DNA from: Myxococcales bacterium
GTDB taxonomy: Bacteria > Myxococcota_A > UBA9160 > SMWR01
Assembly: GCA_022561775.1 (NCBI GenBank)
Contig: JADFQO010000013.1
Coordinates: forward strand, 1 to 64,000
DNA: 64,000 nt
Reading direction: 5' to 3'
Shown here: piece after piece, positions 18,472 through 26,404 of the stretch
How positions within the stretch are numbered: the stretch's first letter is position 1
How the letters are laid out: every line of letters begins with the position of its first letter
Notes under the pieces: model-generated
Told to the model about the DNA's origin: nothing
What the model saw: only the letters and a program-made list of their open reading frames with translations
The model's database searches: none
Program-made: the position numbers and the translations under genes

Positions 18472-19518
18472 ATGGATGGACGATTGGACTCCCTACGACC
18501 GAATCTTCGGATCGCACTGTCGATCCTCTCGGCAGTGCTGTTGATTTCGGTCGCGCCGGTCGAGGCGGTCGACGACACCGAAGGGGATCTCGAAGGCGAG
18601 AAGGCGCGTCAGGCAGAGCTACAGCGAGTGAAAGGGGAAATCGATGCCGAACTCAGGCGTCAGGAAATCCTGCAGCGTTCGCGGGACCTTTTGGAGATCG
18701 GGCGAGCACTCGGCAGGTCTTCCGCGAGCGATGAAGACCTCGAGCAACGGGCAGATCCGCGAATTGCCCCGAGCGCACCGGTCGATCGCAACCTTCCGAT
18801 CGCCATCTTCGACTCCGAGGAGATCGAGGTCCCACCCGGGACTTTTGGGAACAGCGATCCGATGGTCATCATCAAGCGAAGCCTCGACGCGGATCGCGAC
18901 GGCAATCCCGAGCAGATCCGCTATCTGGACAAAGGCACCGGCGAGATGATCCGGATGGAAGCCGATCGAGACTACGACGGGGCGCTGGACACCTGGCAGA
19001 CCTACGTGGGCAATTCGCTCGACGAGCGCACCCTCGACACGAACAATGACGGACGCGTCGACACCTGGGAGAGGTATCGGGATGGGCGGCTGGTAGAACG
19101 CGTCATCGATCGCGATGGCAACGGTGGCAAAGACGCTTTCTACACCTTCTCGGACGGCTCCCTCGTCGAGGAGCGTCACGACCGCAACGACGACGGTCGA
19201 TCCGACCTGATCGTAACCTATCAGGGCCGCCAGAAGATCAGCAGCAGGGAGGACCGCAGCGGGGACGGGAAGATCGATACCTGGACGACCTACACGGTTG
19301 TCGACGGCAAGGAATTACCGGCGGTCATCAAGCGCGATCGCGATGGCTCCGGAAAGATCGACATCATCGAGAGATTCGAAACTTCATCGGGTAAACCGAT
19401 CCTCGCCAAACGCAAAGAGGATACCAACGGAGACGGCGCCATCGATGTGACATCCAGCTATCGCAACGGCAAACTCTACCGACGAGAGTTGGCGGATCCC
19501 ACACTCGTCACAGAATAG
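18472..19518 (+). CDS. Exported protein with eight DxDxDG calcium-type repeats
   Basis: The 348-residue protein has a signal sequence (IALSILSAVLLISVAPVEA), a charged coiled-coil segment and then eight repeats of about 22-30 residues. Each is built on an EF-hand-like loop followed by an aromatic strand, for example DRDYDGALDTWQTY, DTNNDGRVDTWERY and DRDGSGKIDIIERF. The loops would bind Ca2+, giving a rigid extracellular or periplasmic rod. I chose ATG 18472 because AGGAGG lies at 18453-18458, though the 13-nt spacer is long; an ATG at 18445 lies before that site. It converges on the vWA gene at 19551. No enzymatic domain is visible. Confidence 0.72.
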   Translation: MDGRLDSLRPNLRIALSILSAVLLISVAPVEAVDDTEGDLEGEKARQAELQRVKGEIDAELRRQEILQRSRDLLEIGRALGRSSASDEDLEQRADPRIAPSAPVDRNLPIAIFDSEEIEVPPGTFGNSDPMVIIKRSLDADRDGNPEQIRYLDKGTGEMIRMEADRDYDGALDTWQTYVGNSLDERTLDTNNDGRVDTWERYRDGRLVERVIDRDGNGGKDAFYTFSDGSLVEERHDRNDDGRSDLIVTYQGRQKISSREDRSGDGKIDTWTTYTVVDGKELPAVIKRDRDGSGKIDIIERFETSSGKPILAKRKEDTNGDGAIDVTSSYRNGKLYRRELADPTLVTE

Positions 19519-19550
19519 GACTCGGCACGCGCCAGGCCCGGCAGTCGGTT

Positions 19551-20834
19551 TCACGGAATTTCGGGGTCCATGACTTCGAGCTTCAACGCCTTGCGCTGCT
19601 TGTCCCTGAACTGACGGACCTTTTCACGCTCGATCAACAACTGAAGTTCGCGGTTCTGCTTGCGGATCCCATCGAGTTCGAGGGTGAGTTCTCGACTGGT
19701 GCGGCCGGACACAGCGAACTCGAGGTCGAATTCGGTGAAGCCCTCCGAGCCGTCGGTAGCCAGAGCGGTCACCCGCACGCGATTGGTGCCCTCTCGGACG
19801 GGCACGTAGCCAGAAAAACTTCCATCGGGCAACAGGCGAACATCTTCAGAAATTTCACTGGTTGTCAGATTCGTGAAGATCACGTCTTCGACACTTGTAA
19901 ATGTCACTCCCTGCAAGTACGTGATCACGTCACCCGGGTTCTTGACAGGGGTAAAGGTTCCGAGCGTCAGGCGAGACATCTCGGTGGCAGCGACCGGGTT
20001 GTCGAGGGCGTTCGGCCCGAGCGCGTAGGTATTGATGGTGATACCGGCCTTGCTGGCGACGCGAGCCGCGCCGAGCGCGGCCTCAGTATCGCCGGGATCC
20101 GACTCTCGAGACGAACCAAAGGGAAACGAGGGCACGCCGTCGGTGAGAAACATCAGGATCTTCGCGGCTTCCGGCCTGGGAGTGCTTCTTGCACCGTGCA
20201 GGCTGGCCAGTTCGGTCACCGCCAGACGAATTCCGGCCGCGAAGTTGGTACCGCCGCGCGGGCCCCGTGCGAGGATGTTTTGCAGGGCTCGCCGAACCTG
20301 GTCGAAATCACTCGTCAGCGGGATTTCGACCCAAGCGTCCTGTTGTCCGTAAGACGCCTGTCGATGTGTCACTGGATTGATCTCGCCTCCAAAACTCAGA
20401 ACAGCCACGCGCAAGTGGGTCGGATCGAGGTTCTGGAGCAAGGCATCGGCGGCGCTGATCTCGGCAGCGAGGATCGTGTCCTGGGGGTCCGTGCTCCGCG
20501 TGTCGGGCGGATAGAGACCGGGCGGTACCTGCTCCTGTTGCGGGTTGAAGCCGATCTCGCCGTCTCCGTCGACATCGGCGCCACTGGCCGCTCGGGTCGA
20601 GCCCGAGATATCGATCGCGATCATCACGTCGATGGCCAGGCGCTGCCTGCCCTGGGTGAAGGCATTGCCTCGGATGGGGGCCTGGTGGACGCTGTTGCGC
20701 ACGGGATCGCCGCGCTTCGGCTCGTCGATCACGATGCGCACCGCACTGTTCACGATGCTGGCGATGTCGTCGGCAGACGCGCTGAAGCCGAGCAGCGCAA
20801 TCGCGATCGCCAGCGCTGAAATTCGAACTAGCAA
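19551..20834 (-). CDS. Exported von Willebrand factor A domain protein
   Basis: The 427-residue protein has a signal peptide (ISALAIAIALLGFSASA) and one vWA domain with a full MIDAS metal site: DISGS (residues 75-79), the GGTNFAAG threonine loop and FLTDGVPS. Between MIDAS strand 1 and helix 1 it carries an extra loop, DVDGDGEIGF, that reads like a Ca2+-binding hand. The C-terminus is a charged coiled coil (ELDGIRKQNRELQLLIE). It probably works in the periplasm or on the surface as a binding protein. The start is TTG 20834, preceded by GGGGAAG; no in-frame ATG is nearby. It lies next to two other exported calcium- or metal-type proteins. Confidence 0.82.
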   Translation of the reverse strand: MLVRISALAIAIALLGFSASADDIASIVNSAVRIVIDEPKRGDPVRNSVHQAPIRGNAFTQGRQRLAIDVMIAIDISGSTRAASGADVDGDGEIGFNPQQEQVPPGLYPPDTRSTDPQDTILAAEISAADALLQNLDPTHLRVAVLSFGGEINPVTHRQASYGQQDAWVEIPLTSDFDQVRRALQNILARGPRGGTNFAAGIRLAVTELASLHGARSTPRPEAAKILMFLTDGVPSFPFGSSRESDPGDTEAALGAARVASKAGITINTYALGPNALDNPVAATEMSRLTLGTFTPVKNPGDVITYLQGVTFTSVEDVIFTNLTTSEISEDVRLLPDGSFSGYVPVREGTNRVRVTALATDGSEGFTEFDLEFAVSGRTSRELTLELDGIRKQNRELQLLIEREKVRQFRDKQRKALKLEVMDPEIP

Positions 20835-20900
20835 TTGGCTTCCCCATCTCTCATGATCAGGCCGTCGTTTTCAGCTGCCGAACGTCGAAGGCCCGCGTGC

Positions 20901-22013
20901 TCATCGCACGTCGCCTTCCCCGTCTCGAGATCCCGCGAATCGGTCGATCTTGGCGAGTCTTCCCGCGATCGCGTCGAGTGCCTGGAGAACCACCACACCC
21001 ACGGTCTCCAGGCTCTCGGGCGAGCAGCGATCGATTGTGTCCTGCGCGGTACCCGCGTACAGACCTGGAGGCTGATCGCCGCCAAAGCTCGTGTCCACGA
21101 TCGTTACGATCTGGCGAAGCCCGATCTGCCCGAAAACGCCGTGGGCGATCCCCGCGTTTTCGAAAGCGGCGTCGCGCGGAAATGCCCGGGTCCGGTCGAG
21201 GGCGGCCGCCGCCTTCCAGAATTCCTCTCGGTAGATGCGGTGGGACATCAAGTCACGCGCGATCCGGAGGTCTGCGTCGCCGACCCGATTGAGGTAGACC
21301 ATCACGCGAACTCCGGAGATGCCCCCTTCCTGAATGCGCGAGGCCAGTCCCAAGCTGCCGACCTCCCGGTAGACCGCCCCATGGCCATCCGGGGAAGAGA
21401 AAGGTGACTGCCCGTCGAGAAAGACGATCTCCACCGCGTAGGGAAGAGGATCCGCCGCAATCGTCCGCGCGATCTCGAGCACGACGGCCGCCCCGGACGC
21501 GCCGTCATTGGCGCCGACGAACTCGAACTCGTCGTAGGATCGACTGTCAAACGGAGCGACGAGCAAGAACCGGTGCTGAGATCGGGTGCCCGGGATGATC
21601 GCGGAGAGATTGATCACGCGGATTTCCGGGACGCCTGCGCCGGACGAACTTCCCGCTGCGTTCGCGTAGTCCACTTCCCAGGACTCGACCTCGACGCCGA
21701 GGTCTTCGAGTTCCTCGCGCAGATAGTCGCGCGCGCGATCGTTGCCGCGGCTGCCGACGGGCCGCTCGCCGCCTTCGGTGAGCACCCGTAGATCCCGCCA
21801 GGCTCGATCCACCGAGAAAGACGCGATCCGCGCGGAGGCTGCGTCGAGATCCGCGCCCGCCTCCTGGCTCGAAACCGAATCGAGAGATGGCGTCGAAGCG
21901 CAGCCCAGACCGAACGTCAACAGCACGAACATCAACAGCGAAAACGCCCGCAGCAGCGACGCACCGGCCAGGCTGGACGTGCACCACTTCGCTCCAACAA
22001 CGTCTGGCTGCAT
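20901..22013 (-). CDS. M28-fold lipoprotein, probably inactive (ligands substituted)
   Basis: The protein follows the M28/glutaminyl-cyclase-like fold from end to end, with recognisable blocks GANDGASG, IVFLDG, RVGDADL and QDTIDRCSPESLE. Active relatives bind two zinc ions through His-x-Asp, Asp, Glu-Glu, Asp and a late His. Here AHYDS has become APFDS, the DGED-type block is DGQS, the LDMVG-type Asp is Asn (YLNRVG) and the final WHTTQDT-type His is Gly (YAGTAQDT). Only the bridging Asp of GANDG remains. I therefore infer a pseudo-enzyme with a binding role. A lipobox (LTFGLGC) marks it as a lipoprotein. ATG 22013 is preferred over 22133, which adds 40 non-signal residues. Confidence 0.72.
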   Translation of the reverse strand: MQPDVVGAKWCTSSLAGASLLRAFSLLMFVLLTFGLGCASTPSLDSVSSQEAGADLDAASARIASFSVDRAWRDLRVLTEGGERPVGSRGNDRARDYLREELEDLGVEVESWEVDYANAAGSSSGAGVPEIRVINLSAIIPGTRSQHRFLLVAPFDSRSYDEFEFVGANDGASGAAVVLEIARTIAADPLPYAVEIVFLDGQSPFSSPDGHGAVYREVGSLGLASRIQEGGISGVRVMVYLNRVGDADLRIARDLMSHRIYREEFWKAAAALDRTRAFPRDAAFENAGIAHGVFGQIGLRQIVTIVDTSFGGDQPPGLYAGTAQDTIDRCSPESLETVGVVVLQALDAIAGRLAKIDRFAGSRDGEGDVR

Positions 22014-22102
22014 TCGATTCTCCGCTGGATTGGCTTCGGGCCGCACGCTGATCGCTCGTGGAATTCGGTGGGCTGCCCGCGTGGAGGGTATTTCGCTCAG
22101 CT

Positions 22103-22378
22103 CAGCCAGAATCTCAATCAATCCCCAACACATTCGCCGCCCCAGGCCACAATACGGATAGCCCCCAATTGGCGAGGCCTTTCAAGAGCCGAGGGCAGGA
22201 TCCCGCCCCAGCGGCGTCCTGCCGCCATGCCACACCCCCGCAGGTTGGAAGCTCCCGAGCGTTTCGCGGTTCCGCCCCCGATACGGGAGACATCCCCCAC
22301 TCTCCAGCTCTACGGTACCGAACGCGCATGATCGGTCATTGCCAAAACGCAGCTTGTTTTTCCCCATCAACACCGGCT
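22103..22378. repeat. Dispersed repeat, copy A (module 2 then module 1)
   Basis: The segment from CAGCCAGAATCTCAAT (22103) to about 22282 is module 2, and 22283-22378, starting GGGAGACATCCCCCACT and containing CAGCTCTACGGTACCGAACG, is module 1. Module 2 recurs at 25221-25395, and module 1 recurs at 24480-24572 and 25137-25220. Identity looks roughly 75-90 percent by eye. The copy fills the gap between the M28-type gene and the gamma-glutamyltransferase gene. Confidence 0.8.
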
Positions 22379-22391
22379 TCTGAGCATCCCA

Positions 22392-24302
22392 CTACCAGGC
22401 GATAGCGTGCCGGTGGCGGCGGGGATCGCCTGCCGCTTCCATGATCCCGGTGTCCGCATCGTAGATTATGACCGTCGGAGCGGTGCCGTTACGCCAGGAC
22501 CCGGTAGACTCGACAGCGTGGCCCCTACCTTCGAGGTCCCGCACCAGCCGGGTATCCTTGAACAGCCGTTCCTCCAGGTTCAACGCGCCGGCCTCGAACG
22601 GGTGGCCGGCAAACGAATCCACCAAGTGGTCTGTCGTGAACTTGGGCGCCTCGACGGCCTGCTGTGCGTTCATCCCGAAAACAACGATGTTGAGGAAAAC
22701 CTGGAGCATCACCTGCTCCTGATAATCCCCTCCCACCGTGCTCATCGCCATCCACGGCTTCCCGTTCCGGAGCACGATCGTGGGTGTGAGGGTGATCCGC
22801 GGCCGCTTCCGGGGGGCCAGAACGTTCGGGTGATCGGGGTCGAGAACGAACGACTCCATCCTTTCACTCATCGGAATTCCCGTGTTACCCGCAATCACGG
22901 ACGGAAGCCAGGCTCCGCTCGCGGTTGCCGAGAACAGGTTGCCATTCGAGTCCGCGGCTTCCGCACTGGTCGTGTCACGCGGGCTGGACGTCCTCATGCT
23001 GTAGCGAGGTGGCTCCTCCGAGGAGCGATCCTTCCCGGAAGACGGATCCTCCGAGGCGGAGGGTGGTTCCTGGTATTTCCAGGGATTTCCCGGGCGGCGG
23101 TCGGACGTCGTCCCGCCCAGGTCGATCAACTGAACACGCTCGCGGATGTAGTCAGACGAAAGGTAACCCCGATCAGGCACCTTCACGAAATCAGGATCCC
23201 CGAAGTAGACATCCCTGTCAGCGAAGGCCAGCTTCATGGCTTCCGTAACGATGTGGATATAATCCACGGTGTTGTGGCCCAGGCTTTGTGGGTCGAAATG
23301 AGATAAAAGCCCCAGCATGTGAAGGAAGGTCGGCCCCTGGGTCCAGAATCCGGCCTTGAACACCTGGTACTCTCCGAAATTAGTTGAGAGTGGTTTCTCG
23401 ACGCGCGCCTCGAACACCGCCATGTCTTCCGCGCTGAGGATCCCGCCCACTTCCTGCGCTCCCCGTGCGTACTCCTGTGCAATGGGCCCCCGGTAGAAGT
23501 AGTCCCGGACCGCCTGCAGTGCTTGCTCGCGCCCCTGAGAGGCCGCACGCTTCTCCGCCTCACACAGGGCCTGGAGCGTTGAAGCGAGATCGGCCTGCAC
23601 GAACCACTCACCAGGCCGCGGCACCCGCCCCCTCGGAAGAAACGTGCGCACCGAATTTGGCCACTGCTGCATTGTCTCCGCGGTCTCCTCGATGCTCTCA
23701 GACAATCCCTCGATCATGGGGAATCCCTGCGCGAGCTCGAGGGCGGGAGCGCTGACCTCACAAAACGACCGGCTGCCGTACTGCTGAAGCGCCAGCACGC
23801 AGTTGTCGACCACCGATGGCACCACCGCAGCCAGAGGGCCCACGCCGGGAATTCCCTTTTCGGTGTCGAACAGATCCGCACGCGAGGCCTGGGGAGCGTG
23901 CCCGACACCATTGATGACAACCACTTCATCCCGGTCGGCCAGGTAAATGAGGAGCGGAACCTCGCCGCCAAAGCCATAGCTGTCGAACTCTGTGATAGCC
24001 GCAGCCAGTACCATCGCCACCCCGGCATCGATGGCGTTCCCACCAGACACCAGGAGGCGAAACCCGGCCTGCGCGGTGTACGGATTCCCGCCCACAACGG
24101 CACCCCGGCGGCCCCGCACGATCGGGTAGAACGTGCCCCCCTTGTGCAGCGAGACAGGAGCATTGCGTTCTTTAACCTCAGTGGAATCGTCACCGGAAGA
24201 ACCGGGAGAGTCAGGGGATCGGTCACAGCTCAAGGTGAACACCCCCGTGATCGAAATCAGTGCCGCAAGAATGACAAGAAACACCGATTGCCAACGATGC
24301 AT
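22392..24302 (-). CDS. Gamma-glutamyltransferase-like lipoprotein (Ntn hydrolase)
   Basis: The 636-residue protein resembles gamma-glutamyltranspeptidases, which self-cleave before a catalytic threonine and hydrolyse or transfer gamma-glutamyl groups from glutathione. Family blocks include GGNAIDAGVAM, SYGFGGEVPLLIY, EAMKLAFADRDVYFGDP and, near residue 440, SPRDTTSAEAADSNGNL, where the TT would hold the nucleophile. The usual DTTH has Ser at the fourth position. The final small-subunit blocks (RPRITLTPTIVL and DPRRHRHAIAW) are present. The N-terminus is a lipoprotein signal with ISITGVFTLSC. ATG 24302 is preceded by GGAGGAA and chosen over 24380. Activity is likely but unproven. Confidence 0.82.
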   Translation of the reverse strand: MHRWQSVFLVILAALISITGVFTLSCDRSPDSPGSSGDDSTEVKERNAPVSLHKGGTFYPIVRGRRGAVVGGNPYTAQAGFRLLVSGGNAIDAGVAMVLAAAITEFDSYGFGGEVPLLIYLADRDEVVVINGVGHAPQASRADLFDTEKGIPGVGPLAAVVPSVVDNCVLALQQYGSRSFCEVSAPALELAQGFPMIEGLSESIEETAETMQQWPNSVRTFLPRGRVPRPGEWFVQADLASTLQALCEAEKRAASQGREQALQAVRDYFYRGPIAQEYARGAQEVGGILSAEDMAVFEARVEKPLSTNFGEYQVFKAGFWTQGPTFLHMLGLLSHFDPQSLGHNTVDYIHIVTEAMKLAFADRDVYFGDPDFVKVPDRGYLSSDYIRERVQLIDLGGTTSDRRPGNPWKYQEPPSASEDPSSGKDRSSEEPPRYSMRTSSPRDTTSAEAADSNGNLFSATASGAWLPSVIAGNTGIPMSERMESFVLDPDHPNVLAPRKRPRITLTPTIVLRNGKPWMAMSTVGGDYQEQVMLQVFLNIVVFGMNAQQAVEAPKFTTDHLVDSFAGHPFEAGALNLEERLFKDTRLVRDLEGRGHAVESTGSWRNGTAPTVIIYDADTGIMEAAGDPRRHRHAIAW

Positions 24303-24479
24303 GGCGATTTCCTCCAGATCCTGGCACTTCCATTGACAATACGCGCACCCGCCTATTTCTGGGAAACTGTCCCCCTTCACCGCTTCCGAAGTCGATCTAT
24401 TGCTTTCTCCTGGGACGCAGAGGAGATGCGGTCAGTATCTAGAGGGCGTATCCAGACAGCACCGTGGCCATTCCCTATG

Positions 24480-24572
24480 CGGGAGACATTCCCCACTCTT
24501 CAGCTCTACGGTACCGAACACGCATGATCGGCTATTTCCAAAACGCAGCCTGTTTTTCCTTCCAACACCGGC
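24480..24572. repeat. Dispersed repeat, copy B (module 1 only)
   Basis: GGGAGACATTCCCCACTCTT through CAACACCGG repeats module 1 of copy A with few differences, including an intact CAGCTCTACGGTACCGAAC core. Module 2 is absent. It lies between the 5' end of the gamma-glutamyltransferase gene and the membrane protein at 24691. Confidence 0.8.
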
Positions 24573-24690
24573 CAATTCCGTGCACGACGTCGAGTGGATC
24601 CCCGATGGCAGCACAAGGGGCACGGAATGTCGACGCCCATCCACTTCACCAAGTTGGCGCGCGGAGCCCGAGAAGGGCTACACCGGGCGA

Positions 24691-25119
24691 GTGCGATTCC
24701 CCTTGAGCCAGCTCCACTCGATATTCGATGGACGCCCCAGCTGGATCAACGCCACGATGGTCTTCTGCGGCTACATGGCGTTCATCTACCTGCCCTGGGA
24801 TTTCTTCGTCAAGCCGGTAGCGGTCGACCAGGAGGTCTGGTTCGGCATTCTCGTCACCGGTTGGGCGGCCAAGGTCGCAGAGATTCCCCACTGGGCGATC
24901 TACGCCGCCGGGACCTTCGGGTTCTGGCGTATGCGTTCGTGGATGTGGCCCTGGGCGGCGGCCTACACCGCGCAAATCGCAGTCGGGATGCTGGTCTGGA
25001 GCTTGCGCGAGTTCGAGGGGAGTCGGGCATGGATTGCCGGCATCGCTTCATTCGTGCCGTTCGCGGCGTTGACCTACGCGCTTTGGAACGCCCGACCGCA
25101 CTTTCAGCGAAGCACCTGA
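24691..25119 (+). CDS. Small integral membrane protein (about four helices)
   Basis: From GTG 24691 the frame encodes 142 residues with four hydrophobic segments (ATMVFCGYMAFIYLPWDF, VWFGILVTGWAAKV, AAAYTAQIAVGMLVW and IASFVPFAALTYALW). The frame is open back to 24400, but the upstream part overlaps repeat copy B and is not protein-like. It resembles uncharacterised DUF-type membrane proteins; I do not recognise a named family. It stands alone between two repeat copies. Confidence 0.62.
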   Translation: MRFPLSQLHSIFDGRPSWINATMVFCGYMAFIYLPWDFFVKPVAVDQEVWFGILVTGWAAKVAEIPHWAIYAAGTFGFWRMRSWMWPWAAAYTAQIAVGMLVWSLREFEGSRAWIAGIASFVPFAALTYALWNARPHFQRST

Positions 25120-25136
25120 GGGCCCGCGAGAACGAT

Positions 25137-25395
25137 CCGAGACTCCCCATTCTTCAGCTCTACTCAACCAAGCGCGCATGATCAGTCATCGCCAGAACGC
25201 AGGCTGTTTTTCCGATCAACCAGCCAGAATCTCAATTAATCCCTGACACTTTCGGCGCCCGGAGGCCACTACACTGATGGCCCCCGATGGCGGGGCCTTT
25301 CAAGTGTTGGGGGCCGGATCCCGTCCCAGCGGCGTCCCGCCCTCATGCCACACCCCCGCAGCCTCGAAGATCCCCGACGTTTCGCGGTCCCGCGT
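25137..25395. repeat. Dispersed repeat, copy C (module 1 then module 2)
   Basis: Module 1 (25137-25220, degenerate, CAGCTCTACTCAACCAAGCG in the core) is followed at once by module 2 (CAGCCAGAATCTCAATTAAT from 25221). The order is the reverse of copy A. The last 20 bp of module 2 form the left attachment repeat of the integrated element, so the element interrupts sequence that began as this repeat. Confidence 0.78.
25375..25394. repeat. attL core (20-bp direct repeat)
   Basis: CGACGTTTCGCGGTCCCGCG is identical to 34497-34516. It overlaps the end of dispersed repeat copy C. Confidence 0.85.
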
Positions 25396-25403
25396 CCCCG
25401 AAA

Positions 25404-25542
25404 TTTAAGTGTGCGGAATGTAAGGGTTTCCAGCACTTAGCGTTTTTTCGATGAGCCCCGTTGCGCTTTGTTGCTCGATAAGTACCACAAAAAGTACCAC
25501 ACTGATCGGGCCATGTGAGACACTCGAGAGTTCACACTTAAA
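25404..25542. repeat. 10-bp inverted repeat flanking the leader of the first cargo gene
   Basis: TTTAAGTGTG (25404-25413) and CACACTTAAA (25533-25542) are perfect complements about 120 bp apart. The right arm ends on the first A of the AGGAGG ribosome site of the cargo gene at 25553. Pairing could hide or expose that site, or the arms may be recombination-protein sites. Confidence 0.5.
25483..25502. repeat. Sub-terminal 20-bp direct repeat, left copy
   Basis: TACCACAAAAAGTACCACAC is identical to 34432-34451. It lies about 90 bp inside the left attachment repeat and contains two TACCAC hexamers spaced 14 bp apart. Confidence 0.8.
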
Positions 25543-25552
25543 GGAGGCGCCC

Positions 25553-26308
25553 ATGCGCACCCTTATCCTTACCATCGCTCTTCTTTTTCTAGTCCCCATC
25601 TCGCTCTATGCGTCTGCTCAGCCCAATTCTGGCAGCCTGGCCGGCCGTGTCGCCGAACTTGAGGCGCAGGTCGCGGCGATGGAGGAGATCCTTCAGTACG
25701 TGCGCGTCGAGACGGAGGACATGATCTTCCTTGCCGGGCCGCACTTGATCTTCGAGGGGGTCAACGTCCACGTGCGGAGCGGGTCAGGGGGCACCAGCGA
25801 TGGCTGCGGGCGCCGTGAACCGGATTACCCCAACTGTGAGAGCCTCACCGGCCTCGGGAACTTCATCGTGGGTTACAACGAACGCCGTCGTGGAGTTGTA
25901 GATCGTTCTGGCTCGCACAATCTAGTCGTCGGACGAGGTCACAACTATACGAGCTTCGGCGGTCTGGTCGCTGGCGCATTCAACGCGATCCACGGCGCTT
26001 TCGCCTCAGTGAGCGGTGGTTCGCGCAACATCGCCAGCGGCAACCGCTCCTCGGTCAGCGGCGGAGACTTGAACGACGCTATCGGGTACAGCTCCTCGGT
26101 CAGCGGCGGGCTCTCCAACGAAGCCATCGGCAGCACCTCCTCGGTCAGCGGCGGGCTAGGAAGCGACGCTACCGGCGTCAACTCCTCGGTCAGCGGTGGG
26201 TTACGAAACTTAGCCGCCGGTGAGTTCTCCTCGGTCAGCGGTGGGCAGGATCGCGAGGCGCTAGACGACTTCAACTGGGTAGCTGGGAGTCTGTTCGAGG
26301 AGAATTAG
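25553..26308 (+). CDS. Exported SVSGG-repeat (YadA-head-like) protein, cargo gene
   Basis: From ATG 25553, with an ideal AGGAGG at 25542-25547, the gene encodes 251 residues. These are a signal peptide (LILTIALLFLVPISLYASA), a short coiled coil (LAGRVAELEAQVAAMEEIL) and then a repeat region with six 15-residue units of the form SSVSGGxxNxAxGxx. Such 14-15-residue units form left-handed beta-rolls in trimeric autotransporter adhesin heads. No YadA membrane anchor follows: the protein ends in DDFNWVAGSLFEEN. It may be a secreted or surface protein. It reads towards the capsid operon, opposite to it, as satellite cargo often does. An earlier in-frame start at 25451 lacks a ribosome site. Confidence 0.75.
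   Translation: MRTLILTIALLFLVPISLYASAQPNSGSLAGRVAELEAQVAAMEEILQYVRVETEDMIFLAGPHLIFEGVNVHVRSGSGGTSDGCGRREPDYPNCESLTGLGNFIVGYNERRRGVVDRSGSHNLVVGRGHNYTSFGGLVAGAFNAIHGAFASVSGGSRNIASGNRSSVSGGDLNDAIGYSSSVSGGLSNEAIGSTSSVSGGLGSDATGVNSSVSGGLRNLAAGEFSSVSGGQDREALDDFNWVAGSLFEEN
26003..26272 (+). repeat. Six tandem 45-bp repeats inside the cargo gene
   Basis: Units begin at 26003, 26048, 26093, 26138, 26183 and 26228, each exactly 45 bp, mostly opening with TCCTCGGTCAGCGG. The DNA match is strongest over the first 15-18 bases of each unit, and the remainder is diverged. This indicates an old array kept by selection on the SVSGG core. Confidence 0.88.
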
Positions 26309-26404
26309 AAGCAAGCTTGATTCGAGCCAATGGTGGGGTGAGAATAGGGAGCGCAATCCACTTACCCTACTGTTAGGCGGCGCCACGGGTATTTCGGGGG
26401 AGAA

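Noticed and set aside
22182-22373. Open frames in module 1 of the dispersed repeat (LRFGNxRSCxFGTVEL)
   Set aside because: The frame is shared by copies A and B but broken by a stop in copy C, and it has no start site or family.
26003-26272. Regular 45-bp repeats could suggest a CRISPR array
   Set aside because: The repeats keep one coding frame, units abut without spacers, and they encode a conserved SVSGG peptide.
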